A DNA stretch of 64,000 bases from Patescibacteria group bacterium. Lineage in GTDB: Bacteria; Patescibacteriota; Gracilibacteria; UBA1369; UBA12470. A model generated the notes under the pieces. That model ran no database searches. It worked only from the letters and a program-made list of their open reading frames with translations, and had not been told where the DNA came from. This document shows positions 38,638-46,970 of the stretch, piece by piece (position 1 is the stretch's first letter; the number at the start of each line of letters is the position of its first letter). The stretch is taken from positions 41,606 through 105,605 of the forward strand of contig JAHIUS010000021.1 in assembly GCA_018816885.1 (NCBI GenBank), read 5' to 3'. Position numbers and translations under genes: made by a program.

Positions 38638-39585
38638 TTAGAAGAACGCCTTTCTCCATTTGCTTCTTTTTCTGTGCTCTTTTTTGTAGAAGTCCAGCAT
38701 TTGAGAGGCTGTCATCTTGCCTTTTTCTGTGATTACGCTGTCGAACATTTCGAGGGGAACTCTGTCGTGCGAGAATTTGATTCTGTTATATTTGATCGGG
38801 CGATCGCAGTGAGTTTTTAGTTCTTGTTCTTTGCGGGAATGGTGGTGTTCTTTTGCTTTCCAAAAACTGCATTTTCGGGTTCCCATCAGTAGGTAGATCG
38901 GGGCTTTGCCTTTGAATTCCGAGACGACCGCCATTGTTCCCGGGGTGCTGACGACTGAATGGAAGCTGTTTAGCGTGACGGCGCCAATGAATACTTTGTC
39001 GACCTCTTTCTCGATGTGTGAGAGCATGTGTTCAGGTACGACTTTGAAAGGGATTTTGGATTTGTGGAGTTCCCGGATCAAGGCCATTGTTTTTTCGTAT
39101 TGTTGTTCTGCGACTATGCAGGAGAAGCGTTTTTTTCTTCTGGCGGCTTTGAGGGTATCGATTACGGTGTGGCTGTGGGTGTGAAGAAGAATTGTGTCGC
39201 CTTTTTTTATCTCTTTTTCCGTGTTTTTGTTGATTAGCTTCATGTCTTCGCGGTTTTTCTTCTTCAGCTCTTTGACTTTGCGTTTTATGGCTTTTTTTAA
39301 ATCTTCGCATTTGGCGCAGGCGTTTTTTTCGTGTTTTTTGCAGTGTTCTTCTTTTTGGATCTCGTTCCAGATATCGTGAAAATCTTCTATTAAAAGTCCT
39401 ATTCGAGGTCTGGTGTTTTTAATATCTTTTACAGCATCATCGAACTGGTTGCAGAATTTCTTATCATCTTTTGTATTAAAGTCCTCTATGGTGTCCAAAA
39501 GGGCATCCAGAATCATTTCGACCATATCTCGGGTGCCGAGCTGACTTTCCATCTCGAGAATTAATTGTGAAAGGCGTTCGCGCAT
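38638..39585 (-). CDS. eIF2B/ribose-1,5-bisphosphate isomerase-like protein with inserted Cys/His cluster
   Basis: KKGDTILLHTHSHTVIDTLKAA, VAEQQYEKTMALIREL, VDKVFIGAVTLNSFHSVVSTPGTMAVV; insert CKKHEKNACAKCEDLKK. Confidence 0.7.
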   Translation of the reverse strand: MRERLSQLILEMESQLGTRDMVEMILDALLDTIEDFNTKDDKKFCNQFDDAVKDIKNTRPRIGLLIEDFHDIWNEIQKEEHCKKHEKNACAKCEDLKKAIKRKVKELKKKNREDMKLINKNTEKEIKKGDTILLHTHSHTVIDTLKAARRKKRFSCIVAEQQYEKTMALIRELHKSKIPFKVVPEHMLSHIEKEVDKVFIGAVTLNSFHSVVSTPGTMAVVSEFKGKAPIYLLMGTRKCSFWKAKEHHHSRKEQELKTHCDRPIKYNRIKFSHDRVPLEMFDSVITEKGKMTASQMLDFYKKEHRKRSKWRKAFF

Positions 39586-39590
39586 GTTAT

Positions 39591-39656
39591 TAGTTTAGAG
39601 TAAAGAGTACTAAGTACTAAGTGATGGAGTTTTCGCTTCGCGAAAACGGAATTTTT
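39591..39656 (+). repeat. Heptad array plus hairpin-family copy
   Basis: TAGTTTA GAGTAAA GAGTACT AAGTACT AAGTGAT then TGGAGTTTTCGCTTCGCGAAAACGGAATTTTT. Confidence 0.85.
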
Positions 39657-40959
39657 AGACATTTGATCTATAAATTATATATATTGATGAAAACACCAAT
39701 GTTATAAGCGTGAGGGGGAATGCGGTTTTCATATAGCCAAGGAAGCTTATGTGGATGTTTTCTTTTTCTGCGAGGCTGGTTCCGACTACATTTGCGCTGG
39801 CTCCTATAATTGTGCCGTTTCCGCCCAGACAGGCTCCGAGTGCAAGCGCCCACCATAGGAGTACCGCTTTTTCCGGCGGCATATTGATTTGCATATCTGT
39901 AATTACCGGGATCATAACCGCTACGAACGGGATGTTGTCCAAGAACATAGAGATTATTCCCGCTGACCATAAAATTATGAGCAGCATGTATGTGAAATCG
40001 TCTGTTGCGCTTGTTATTACGCTGCTGACTAGTTCGAGAAAGCCTGTTTCTTCCAGTGCCGTCGCCATTATAAAGAGTCCCATGAAGAATAGCAGAGTGG
40101 GCCATTCTATCTTTGTGATTGTTTCGTGGAGAGTGACGTTTTTTGTTGTTGCCATAAGCAGGATCATCGCGCCTGCAAGTGCTATTATGCCTACCGATAG
40201 TCCCAGTTGTTTTTGGAGAATAAATCCGAGGACTGTAAGTCCAAGAATTAGTAGCGTTTTTATGATGAAAGATCTTTTGAGTGGTTTTCCGTAAAATTCA
40301 AATTTGATTTTCTTGAGGAGAATGTGAGAAAGCAAAAGTTTTTTGAAATCTTTTTTGATTGGTTTTATTTTACCCCAACTTATTATCGTTAAAATTCCTA
40401 TAACTGCTACTATTGAGGCTAAAATAGGCATCCATAGATTGACTATGAACTCGTTGAATGAAAGTTTTGCCGCGGAACCTATTAGAATATTAGGAGGGTC
40501 TCCGACGAGGGTGAGTGCTCCACCTATATTTGAGAGCATTATTTCTCCGATGATGTAGGGTTTCGGATCGATACTCATTCCTTTTGTGAGGGCGATTGTG
40601 ATTGGGACGACTATAATGATTGTCGTGACGTTGTCTAGAAATGCTGAGAAAAAAGCTGTTACCAGGAGGAATATGAGGAAAATCAGGAATGGATTGCCTT
40701 TTGTTAATTCGGCGAGTTTTGTGCTTAACCAATTGAAGATTTGGCTTTTTCTGGAAATGTCCATAATCATCATCATACCCATAAGAAGTATGATGGTTTC
40801 GAAATCGATTGAATGAAATGCCTGTTCAGGTTCCAGTATCCCCAGAATTACGAGCAGAAGGGCGCCGCTTACCGTTACAATAGCTTTGTCGAGGCGCTCG
40901 GTGATTATGAACACCAGAGCGATAAGGAAGATAGCTATTGATATGATCATTGAAGTCAT
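39655..40959 (-). CDS. ArsB/NhaD/citrate-type ion permease
   Basis: SAFLDNVTTIIIVVPITIAL, NIGGALTLVGDPPNILIG, SMFLDNIPFVAVMIPVI, GNGTIIGASANVV. Confidence 0.88.
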   Translation of the reverse strand: MTSMIISIAIFLIALVFIITERLDKAIVTVSGALLLVILGILEPEQAFHSIDFETIILLMGMMMIMDISRKSQIFNWLSTKLAELTKGNPFLIFLIFLLVTAFFSAFLDNVTTIIIVVPITIALTKGMSIDPKPYIIGEIMLSNIGGALTLVGDPPNILIGSAAKLSFNEFIVNLWMPILASIVAVIGILTIISWGKIKPIKKDFKKLLLSHILLKKIKFEFYGKPLKRSFIIKTLLILGLTVLGFILQKQLGLSVGIIALAGAMILLMATTKNVTLHETITKIEWPTLLFFMGLFIMATALEETGFLELVSSVITSATDDFTYMLLIILWSAGIISMFLDNIPFVAVMIPVITDMQINMPPEKAVLLWWALALGACLGGNGTIIGASANVVGTSLAEKENIHISFLGYMKTAFPLTLITLVFSSIYIIYRSNV

Positions 40960-40984
40960 TTAGTGGGGGTGTAGTGGGTGAGGA

Positions 40985-41012
40985 GTGCCAAGTACCAAGT
41001 CTCAAGTGAGTG
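40985..41012. repeat. Heptad array, 4 x 7 bp
   Basis: GTGCCAA GTACCAA GTCTCAA GTGAGTG. Confidence 0.9.
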
Positions 41013-41068
41013 GTGGTGATGGCATGGGGCATGCGGGCCGCGATCATGATGTTATCCTGTCGCGGCTG

Positions 41069-42499
41069 TTATAGTTTTTCCAAAGTTTTGATTACAAGCA
41101 TCAGATTGGCTCCTGTTGCGCCTTTGGGGCAGCAGTCTTTGCCTTCATCGGCCCAGCCAGTTCCGCCCATATCCAGGTGGGCCAGGGGGGTTTTTTCCAG
41201 GAATTCTTTCAGGAATGCGCCACCCATTATTGTTCCGGCGTTGACTCCTTTTGTGTAATTTAGGAGGTCGGAGATTGTGCCTTTGGTTTTTTCGCAATAG
41301 TCCTCGTAAAGGGGTAGTTCCCAGGTTGGTTCGTCAACTTCTTCTGCTGATTTGAGGATGGATTTGCGGAGTTTTTCGTCCTCTGTTGTCAGGCCTGTGA
41401 TGTCGCTGCCGAGGGCTACCATTACGGCTCCTGTCAGGGTTGCGAGGGAGATTATGTGCGATGGTTTGTGTTTTTTCTCGGTGTAAGAAAGGACGTCGGC
41501 GAGGACCATTCGTCCTTCTGCGTCTGTGTTGGTTACTTCGATGGTTTTTCCGTTGTAGGCTTTCACGATGTCGCCGGGTCTTCCCGCGTCTGATCCTATC
41601 AGGTTTTCCGCGAGTCCGATTGCTCCGATGAAGTGGCCTTTTGTTTTGAGCTCGGATAGGGCTTTAAAGATCCCGAGGACTGTGCAGGCTCCGGTTTTGT
41701 CTTGCTTCATTGTTTCGATGTGGCCGGTTGGCTTTAGATTGATGCCTCCGGTGTCGAAAGTGAGTCCTTTACCTGTTATTGCTATCGGCTTTTTGCCTTT
41801 TTTCGGGGAGTTTTTGTATTCGAGTGTGACGATGTACGGTCCGTCTTTGCTTCCTTGTCCAACAGCCATTATTGCGCCCATTCCCATTTTTTTCAGGCGG
41901 GTGCGGTCGAGGACTGCTACCTTGATTTTCGATGAGGATTTCGCAAGTTTTTGAGCCTCCTGCATCAAGGTTTTTGGACCGATTTCGTTTGAGGTTGAGT
42001 TGATTAGGTCTCTTGCAAAATAGATTGATTCTATTAGGGTTGAAAACTCAGTTGCTTCTTTTTTGAAATTCTCCGGGATTATTACGGTTTTGATTTGGTC
42101 TTTATCTTTTTTGGAAAGGTGTTTTTGGAATTTGTAGCTTTTCAAGAGAAGTGCTGTTGCGAGCCAGAGTCCGTGTTCTTTATCGGGGATTGATACGACG
42201 CAAGCTTTTGTCTTTTTTGCGGGGCAGGCGAGTGCTGATCCGGCTTTTTTGACTTTGTGTAGGTTGAGTTTTTTCTTCTCTCCGAGGCCGAGGAGTGTGA
42301 TTGATGTAGTTTTTCCGTGGAGGGTTAGTGTTTTTCCTAAATCCGCATCAAAGATTTTTCTTTTGAAAGCGCTGTTTATTTCTTCTTGCTGTGATTTCGA
42401 GAGGTGTTTCTTGAGTTCTTTCGGGAGAGTTTTTGCTTTATACAAAGGCAAAACCAGCAGATCTGCTTTTGTCTGCTTGGATGATGTTTTTAGTTGCAT
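41069..42499 (-). CDS. pepA: M17 leucyl aminopeptidase
   Basis: GKGLTFDTGGINLKPTGHIETMKQDKTGA, NTDAEGRMVLADVLSY, LATLTGA. Confidence 0.95.
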   Translation of the reverse strand: MQLKTSSKQTKADLLVLPLYKAKTLPKELKKHLSKSQQEEINSAFKRKIFDADLGKTLTLHGKTTSITLLGLGEKKKLNLHKVKKAGSALACPAKKTKACVVSIPDKEHGLWLATALLLKSYKFQKHLSKKDKDQIKTVIIPENFKKEATEFSTLIESIYFARDLINSTSNEIGPKTLMQEAQKLAKSSSKIKVAVLDRTRLKKMGMGAIMAVGQGSKDGPYIVTLEYKNSPKKGKKPIAITGKGLTFDTGGINLKPTGHIETMKQDKTGACTVLGIFKALSELKTKGHFIGAIGLAENLIGSDAGRPGDIVKAYNGKTIEVTNTDAEGRMVLADVLSYTEKKHKPSHIISLATLTGAVMVALGSDITGLTTEDEKLRKSILKSAEEVDEPTWELPLYEDYCEKTKGTISDLLNYTKGVNAGTIMGGAFLKEFLEKTPLAHLDMGGTGWADEGKDCCPKGATGANLMLVIKTLEKL

Positions 42500-42563
42500 G
42501 ACTGTTTTTTAAGTTTTACTGAATTCAAAATATACTTTCAGTAGTGTGCAGTCAACACTGCGG

Positions 42564-42591
42564 GCATGGGGCATAGGGTATGGAGTAGAGT
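42564..42591. repeat. Heptad array, 4 x 7 bp
   Basis: GCATGGG GCATAGG GTATGGA GTAGAGT. Confidence 0.75.
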
Positions 42592-42613
42592 TTCGCCTTT
42601 TAGATTATAGGTC

Positions 42614-42799
42614 TTAATTTTCAGTCTCTGGAGATGCTGGAGTTGTTCTTGATGATACTCTTTGTCGTGATTTGTCTATCAATTCTTGTATTTGCTCGTC
42701 TGATACTCCAAGTGCCTCTTTTAGTGGTCTTGATTGTTCTGTGAGTAATGTGGTCATGGATGCACTTAGTTCAGATCGGTCAAATCCTTTTTCTTTCAT
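42614..42799 (-). CDS. Small hypothetical protein
   Basis: 61-aa ORF in intergenic position, charged/helical. Confidence 0.45.
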   Translation of the reverse strand: MKEKGFDRSELSASMTTLLTEQSRPLKEALGVSDEQIQELIDKSRQRVSSRTTPASPETEN

Positions 42800-42835
42800 T
42801 TTTTTATAGGTAGATATGTTTAGTGTGCTTGAATT

Positions 42836-43780
42836 TTAACTGCTTTTGATTTTCCACACAACTTCTTCCTCCAGCTTGCCCGGGACTGTGAATCCGGCAG
42901 CTTTTTTGTGACCGCCGCCGCCGAATAATCCGGCTATTTGGGAAAGGTCGATTTCGTTGTCTTGGGTGCGGAATGAGCCTTTGATGTTGCCTTTTTGGTC
43001 TTCGGCGAGGAGGATGCAGAATTTGCTATCGGGGATTGAGTTTAGGTAGTCAATTACTCCTGTTAAATCTTCGGGTTTTACATTTAAATCTTCGAAGTCT
43101 TTCTCCATTACCGCAGAGACTGTTGCGCCTTTTTCGTTCAGACGAGCTCTTTTGAGTACGCGCCCCCAGAGTCTTAGTTGGTTGACTCTGTTTGAGTGGA
43201 ATTGATTTTTGACTATTTTTTTGAAATCTGCGCCTTTCGCGATCAGGTTTGAGGCGATTTTTAAGGTTAAGGAGTTTGTGTTTGAATGCTTAAAGCTTCC
43301 TGTGTCGGTATAAAGTCCGGTTAGAAGACAGGTTGCGATGCTTGGAGTGATTTTTGCCCCTAAATATTCTATTAAAAAATACATTATTTCAGATACGGCG
43401 GCAGCTTTTTCATCTACAAGATTAACCTGTCCGAAATGCTCGTTGGAAGGGTGGTGGTCGATATTGATAAGAGGTTTTGCTTTAAGGTCAAAGTCGAATT
43501 TCATCATATAGGAGGCTCCGCAATCCAGAGCGATTATCAGGTCGAAATCGTGCGGATTGAACTCACTTAAGAAAGTGTCCGCTCCGGGAAGGAATTGAAG
43601 GCCTATCGGTAGAGGGTCTTTTGCGAAAGAGGTGACATTCTTGTTGAGTTGAGTCAGCGCTTCTTTGAGCGCAAGGTTTGACCCCGTCGTATCGCCGTCA
43701 GGTCCTTTGTGGGAGATTATGGCGATATTGCTGGCTGTCATTATCAGGTTCCGGATTTGTTGGAATTCGAGGTCGTACAT
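42836..43780 (-). CDS. DHH-family phosphoesterase (NrnA-like)
   Basis: SHKGPDGDTTGSNLAL, ALDCGA, NIDHHPSNEHFG, GLFGGGGHKKAAGF. Confidence 0.93.
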   Translation of the reverse strand: MYDLEFQQIRNLIMTASNIAIISHKGPDGDTTGSNLALKEALTQLNKNVTSFAKDPLPIGLQFLPGADTFLSEFNPHDFDLIIALDCGASYMMKFDFDLKAKPLINIDHHPSNEHFGQVNLVDEKAAAVSEIMYFLIEYLGAKITPSIATCLLTGLYTDTGSFKHSNTNSLTLKIASNLIAKGADFKKIVKNQFHSNRVNQLRLWGRVLKRARLNEKGATVSAVMEKDFEDLNVKPEDLTGVIDYLNSIPDSKFCILLAEDQKGNIKGSFRTQDNEIDLSQIAGLFGGGGHKKAAGFTVPGKLEEEVVWKIKSS

Positions 43781-43903
43781 TTTTTAGGTTCTTAGCTTCT
43801 TAGGTTTTATGTAAGGGTAAACAAATATCCTTTTTATGAAGAGGGGTCAATGGCTTGGAGGCAAGTCGAGTTGACCTTACTGCTAATGTGTTTTGCAAAG
43901 TGC

Positions 43904-44413
43904 TTATTGCAGCATATTTACGATAGTTTGTCCAAACTCTTTGGCAGAATTTGGGCCGTCTGCTGTTAAGATATTTCCATCTTTAACTACCGATTTTTCT
44001 GTTTTTATTACGTTGTTTTTGTCAAATTCGCTTAAAGCCGGCTCGGCGGGAAATGTTGTGGCTTTTTTGCCGGTTAAAACTCCGGCTTTTGCGAGGATGT
44101 AAGGGGCTATGCAGATGGCGGCAAGTTTTTTGCCTGATTCGCTACATTTTTTCACTAGATTTATGACTTTGGGATGGTCTGCGAGGGCAGGGGCTCCCGG
44201 TCCTCCGACTATGATCAGGATGTCGTAGTCTTCATGGTTTACTTCTTGGATTGGGAGGTCGATTTGGGCTGTTCCCCCGAGTTTCCCTACTGCTGTTCCC
44301 GTTTCGGTGGAAGTTATTGTGGTTTGGATTCCTGCTTCTTCCAGAATTTGTTTTGGTTCAAAAAGTTCTTCGTCACGGAAGTCTTGTTTGGCGATTAGGA
44401 AGAGGGCATTCAT
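43904..44413 (-). CDS. DJ-1/PfpI family protein
   Basis: VGGPGAPALADHP, KKLAAICIAPYILAKAGVLTGKKATTFP. Confidence 0.9.
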   Translation of the reverse strand: MNALFLIAKQDFRDEELFEPKQILEEAGIQTTITSTETGTAVGKLGGTAQIDLPIQEVNHEDYDILIIVGGPGAPALADHPKVINLVKKCSESGKKLAAICIAPYILAKAGVLTGKKATTFPAEPALSEFDKNNVIKTEKSVVKDGNILTADGPNSAKEFGQTIVNMLQ

Positions 44414-44415
44414 GG

Positions 44416-45336
44416 TTAGGGTGTGTATATGAGCCTAGTTTTCAGGGCTTTAACTATTTTCAAACATTTTCTTGAGATGTTTTCTATCTTTTTATGCTTT
44501 TTATCTTTTTGTGACAGTAGCCAATTTATATCTCCGGCGAAAAACAGTAACTTCAAAATATAGAATTTTTTCATAAATTTAACATCTGGATTTATTCCAT
44601 AGTATTTTAGAAATGCTTTTTCTTGAGTTTGGTTGAGGTTGTATGTGTCGCAAAATAATAGAAGATCTCGTTCAAATATGTGATATCCGGCGAAATCCCA
44701 ATCAATAAGTTTTATATTTCCGTTTTTCATGATAAATATATTTTCTTTCGATGGGTCGCATTGAACGAAGTTGTATGTTTTCCTTTTGAGGATTTCATCA
44801 TTTTCTCTGCAGATTTCCAATAATTCACTATAAAACAAAATAAGATTTTCCATTTGCAGCTTTCCTATGCGTTTTCGGTGTTTTTTGAATTCGGCGAAGT
44901 GTTCTTTGGACCAATGGATGATTGAATCGATCCTCTTCATATCCGGCTTTTCTGTTGTTGAGCAGGTTACCGAGTGCAATTCTTTGTACTCTTTAGCCAT
45001 GGTTTTGAGAAACCAAGGAGTTATTTCTGTTTTTTTAGGGTGCTTTCCTTGAACATATTCTTCCAGCAGATATGGGTATTTGAACTTCTTACATGATTTG
45101 TCGAATTCATATATTGTTGGAGCTAAATTGTTTTCTACAATTTCTTTAATTGATAACAGGCCGAATTCTCTTTCCAGGCGCCAAGTTTCTTTGTCTCTTC
45201 TAAATTTCAATACATAAGATTTTTCTTTTGTTTGTATTAAGTAGCAATCTGAAAATCCACCTTTTCCGAGGTGGTAAACTTTTTTGATGTTGTTTGTGAT
45301 TCCCGAGTGTTTTATTTCGGTTATTATGTCATTCAT
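44416..45336 (-). CDS. Aminoglycoside phosphotransferase/choline kinase-like (start revised to MNDIITEIKH)
   Basis: FVQCDPSKENIFIMKNGNIKLIDWDFAGYHIFERDL kinase catalytic motif. Confidence 0.85.
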   Translation of the reverse strand: MNDIITEIKHSGITNNIKKVYHLGKGGFSDCYLIQTKEKSYVLKFRRDKETWRLEREFGLLSIKEIVENNLAPTIYEFDKSCKKFKYPYLLEEYVQGKHPKKTEITPWFLKTMAKEYKELHSVTCSTTEKPDMKRIDSIIHWSKEHFAEFKKHRKRIGKLQMENLILFYSELLEICRENDEILKRKTYNFVQCDPSKENIFIMKNGNIKLIDWDFAGYHIFERDLLLFCDTYNLNQTQEKAFLKYYGINPDVKFMKKFYILKLLFFAGDINWLLSQKDKKHKKIENISRKCLKIVKALKTRLIYTP

Positions 45337-45347
45337 TTTCAACTCTG

Positions 45348-46241
45348 TTATTTGCTTTCCATCCACTGATATGCTGAGTACGCGGCTTTCACTCCTTCTG
45401 CTACACCGACGATCGCTTGTTTCCAATCCGTATCTGTGACGTCGCCGGCTGCGAAGAATCCTTCTACATTTGTGCGGCTCATTTTGTCGATTTTGACTTC
45501 GCCTTTTTCATTCATGGATGCTCCGAGGGGTTCTGCTAGTTCTGTTTGAGGGATTCTGCCGATTTCTATGAAAAGCCCTTCGAGTTCGAGCTCTTTTCCT
45601 GTGTCGAATTTAACTTTGTTGATGGTTTCGTCTCCGAGGATTTCTGTGATGTTGGTGTTATTGATTACTTCAATTTTATCGTTTGCTTTCATCCTTTCTC
45701 TGTTGATTGGCTCGGGGCGAACATTTTCTCCTCTGTAGATTATGTAAACTTTTTTGGCGTACTTCGCGAGCAGGAGTGACTCTTTGACTGCTGAATCGGA
45801 TCCTCCGACTATTCCAACGGTTTTGTCGCGGAAAAACGGTCCGTCACAGGTTGCGCAGTAAGAAACTCCTTTGTTTGCGAACTCTTCTTCGCCCGGGACT
45901 CCGAGTTTGCGGTGGTGGGTTCCGGTTGCGAGGATTACGGTTTTGGTGTCGAATGTTTCTTGGGCGGTTTTGACCGTGAATCCTTCCTCGGTTTTTTCTA
46001 TAGAGGTTACTGTGCCGGCTTTGATTTCCGCTCCTGCCGATTTGACATGCTCAACTATGTTTTGAGCCAGTTCCAAGCCTGATAGGGAAGGGAAGCCCGG
46101 GTAGTTTTCCACCAAGTGAGTTTTTGTGATGGTTCCACCTTGAAGTTCTCCGATTACGAGCGTTTTTAGGCCAAATCTTTTTGCGTAAATTGCGGCTCCC
46201 ATACCTGATACGCCGCTTCCTACTATTATTACATCATGCAT
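45348..46241 (-). CDS. trxB: Thioredoxin reductase
   Basis: VGSGVSGMGAAIYAKR, SYCATCDGPFF, GGSDSAVKESL, GFFAAGDVTDTDWKQ. Confidence 0.93.
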   Translation of the reverse strand: MHDVIIVGSGVSGMGAAIYAKRFGLKTLVIGELQGGTITKTHLVENYPGFPSLSGLELAQNIVEHVKSAGAEIKAGTVTSIEKTEEGFTVKTAQETFDTKTVILATGTHHRKLGVPGEEEFANKGVSYCATCDGPFFRDKTVGIVGGSDSAVKESLLLAKYAKKVYIIYRGENVRPEPINRERMKANDKIEVINNTNITEILGDETINKVKFDTGKELELEGLFIEIGRIPQTELAEPLGASMNEKGEVKIDKMSRTNVEGFFAAGDVTDTDWKQAIVGVAEGVKAAYSAYQWMESK

Positions 46242-46261
46242 GTGTTTTTCTTTTAAAATAT

Positions 46262-46289
46262 TAGACTCTAGATCATAGACTCTAGAGTG
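46262..46289. repeat. Heptad array, 4 x 7 bp
   Basis: TAGACTC TAGATCA TAGACTC TAGAGTG. Confidence 0.85.
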
Positions 46290-46311
46290 GTTTGATTATA
46301 GAGGATAAAAT

Positions 46312-46836
46312 CTAAAAATCGATCCCTTTTTGAGCTTGAATCCCTTTTTGAAAAGGATGAATTACCTCCTGCATATCTGTTATGAGGTCGGCTATTTCTT
46401 GGAATTGCGGGGGAGCATTGCGGCCGGTTAGAATGAAGCTTGTTTCCGGGTGAGATTCTATGATGTCGATGATGATTTCCGGGTCGATTAGCTCGAGTGA
46501 GCAGGCTACATTGATTTCGTCGAGGATTACGAGGTTCGGTTTGAATTCTGTGAGTTCGTGGTGGAGAGCAAGGAGCGCTTTTTTGGCCGCTTTTTTGTGT
46601 TTTTCTTCAGGGTTTGTGTCGCCTTTTATTTTGTAAAAGCCTGCGCCTGATTGGTGGATGTGCAGATTTGGAAGGTCTAGTTTCTGAAGAAGTTTGAGTT
46701 CGCCTGTGTCTTCAAATTGTTTTAGGAATTGGATGATGAGGACGCGGTTTTCGTGGCCTAAGGCGCGGATGGCTGTGCCGAATGCTGCGCTACTCTTTCC
46801 TTTCCCATTTCCTGTAAATATCAGTATCTGTCTCAT
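46312..46836 (-). CDS. cobO: Cob(I)alamin adenosyltransferase (CobO/BtuR type)
   Basis: MRQILIFTGNGKGKSSAAFGTAIRALGHENRVLIIQFLK, LVILDEINVACSLELID, ILTGRNAPPQFQEIADLITDM. Confidence 0.95.
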   Translation of the reverse strand: MRQILIFTGNGKGKSSAAFGTAIRALGHENRVLIIQFLKQFEDTGELKLLQKLDLPNLHIHQSGAGFYKIKGDTNPEEKHKKAAKKALLALHHELTEFKPNLVILDEINVACSLELIDPEIIIDIIESHPETSFILTGRNAPPQFQEIADLITDMQEVIHPFQKGIQAQKGIDF

Positions 46837-46855
46837 AGTGCTAGTGTTTTTATGT

Positions 46856-46884
46856 CGTGTTTTGCTGTCGCAAAACGGCTTATT
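46856..46884 (+). repeat. Hairpin-family copy between cobO and its remnant
   Basis: CGTGTTTTGCTGTCGCAAAACGGCTTATT. Confidence 0.75.
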
Positions 46885-46960
46885 CCAGTTTTTTGCCGCT
46901 TCGCTGTGCTTCGCGGCTGTTGCCTTTGCCGGAGCCGGTAAGTATTATGATTTGTCTCAT
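46880..46960 (-). pseudogene. Truncated duplicate of the cobO 5' end
   Basis: Translation MRQIIILTGSGKGNSREAQRSGKKLE* resembles MRQILIFTGNGKGKSS of the cobO gene 44 nt downstream. Confidence 0.65.
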
Positions 46961-46970
46961 GATCGCGTTG

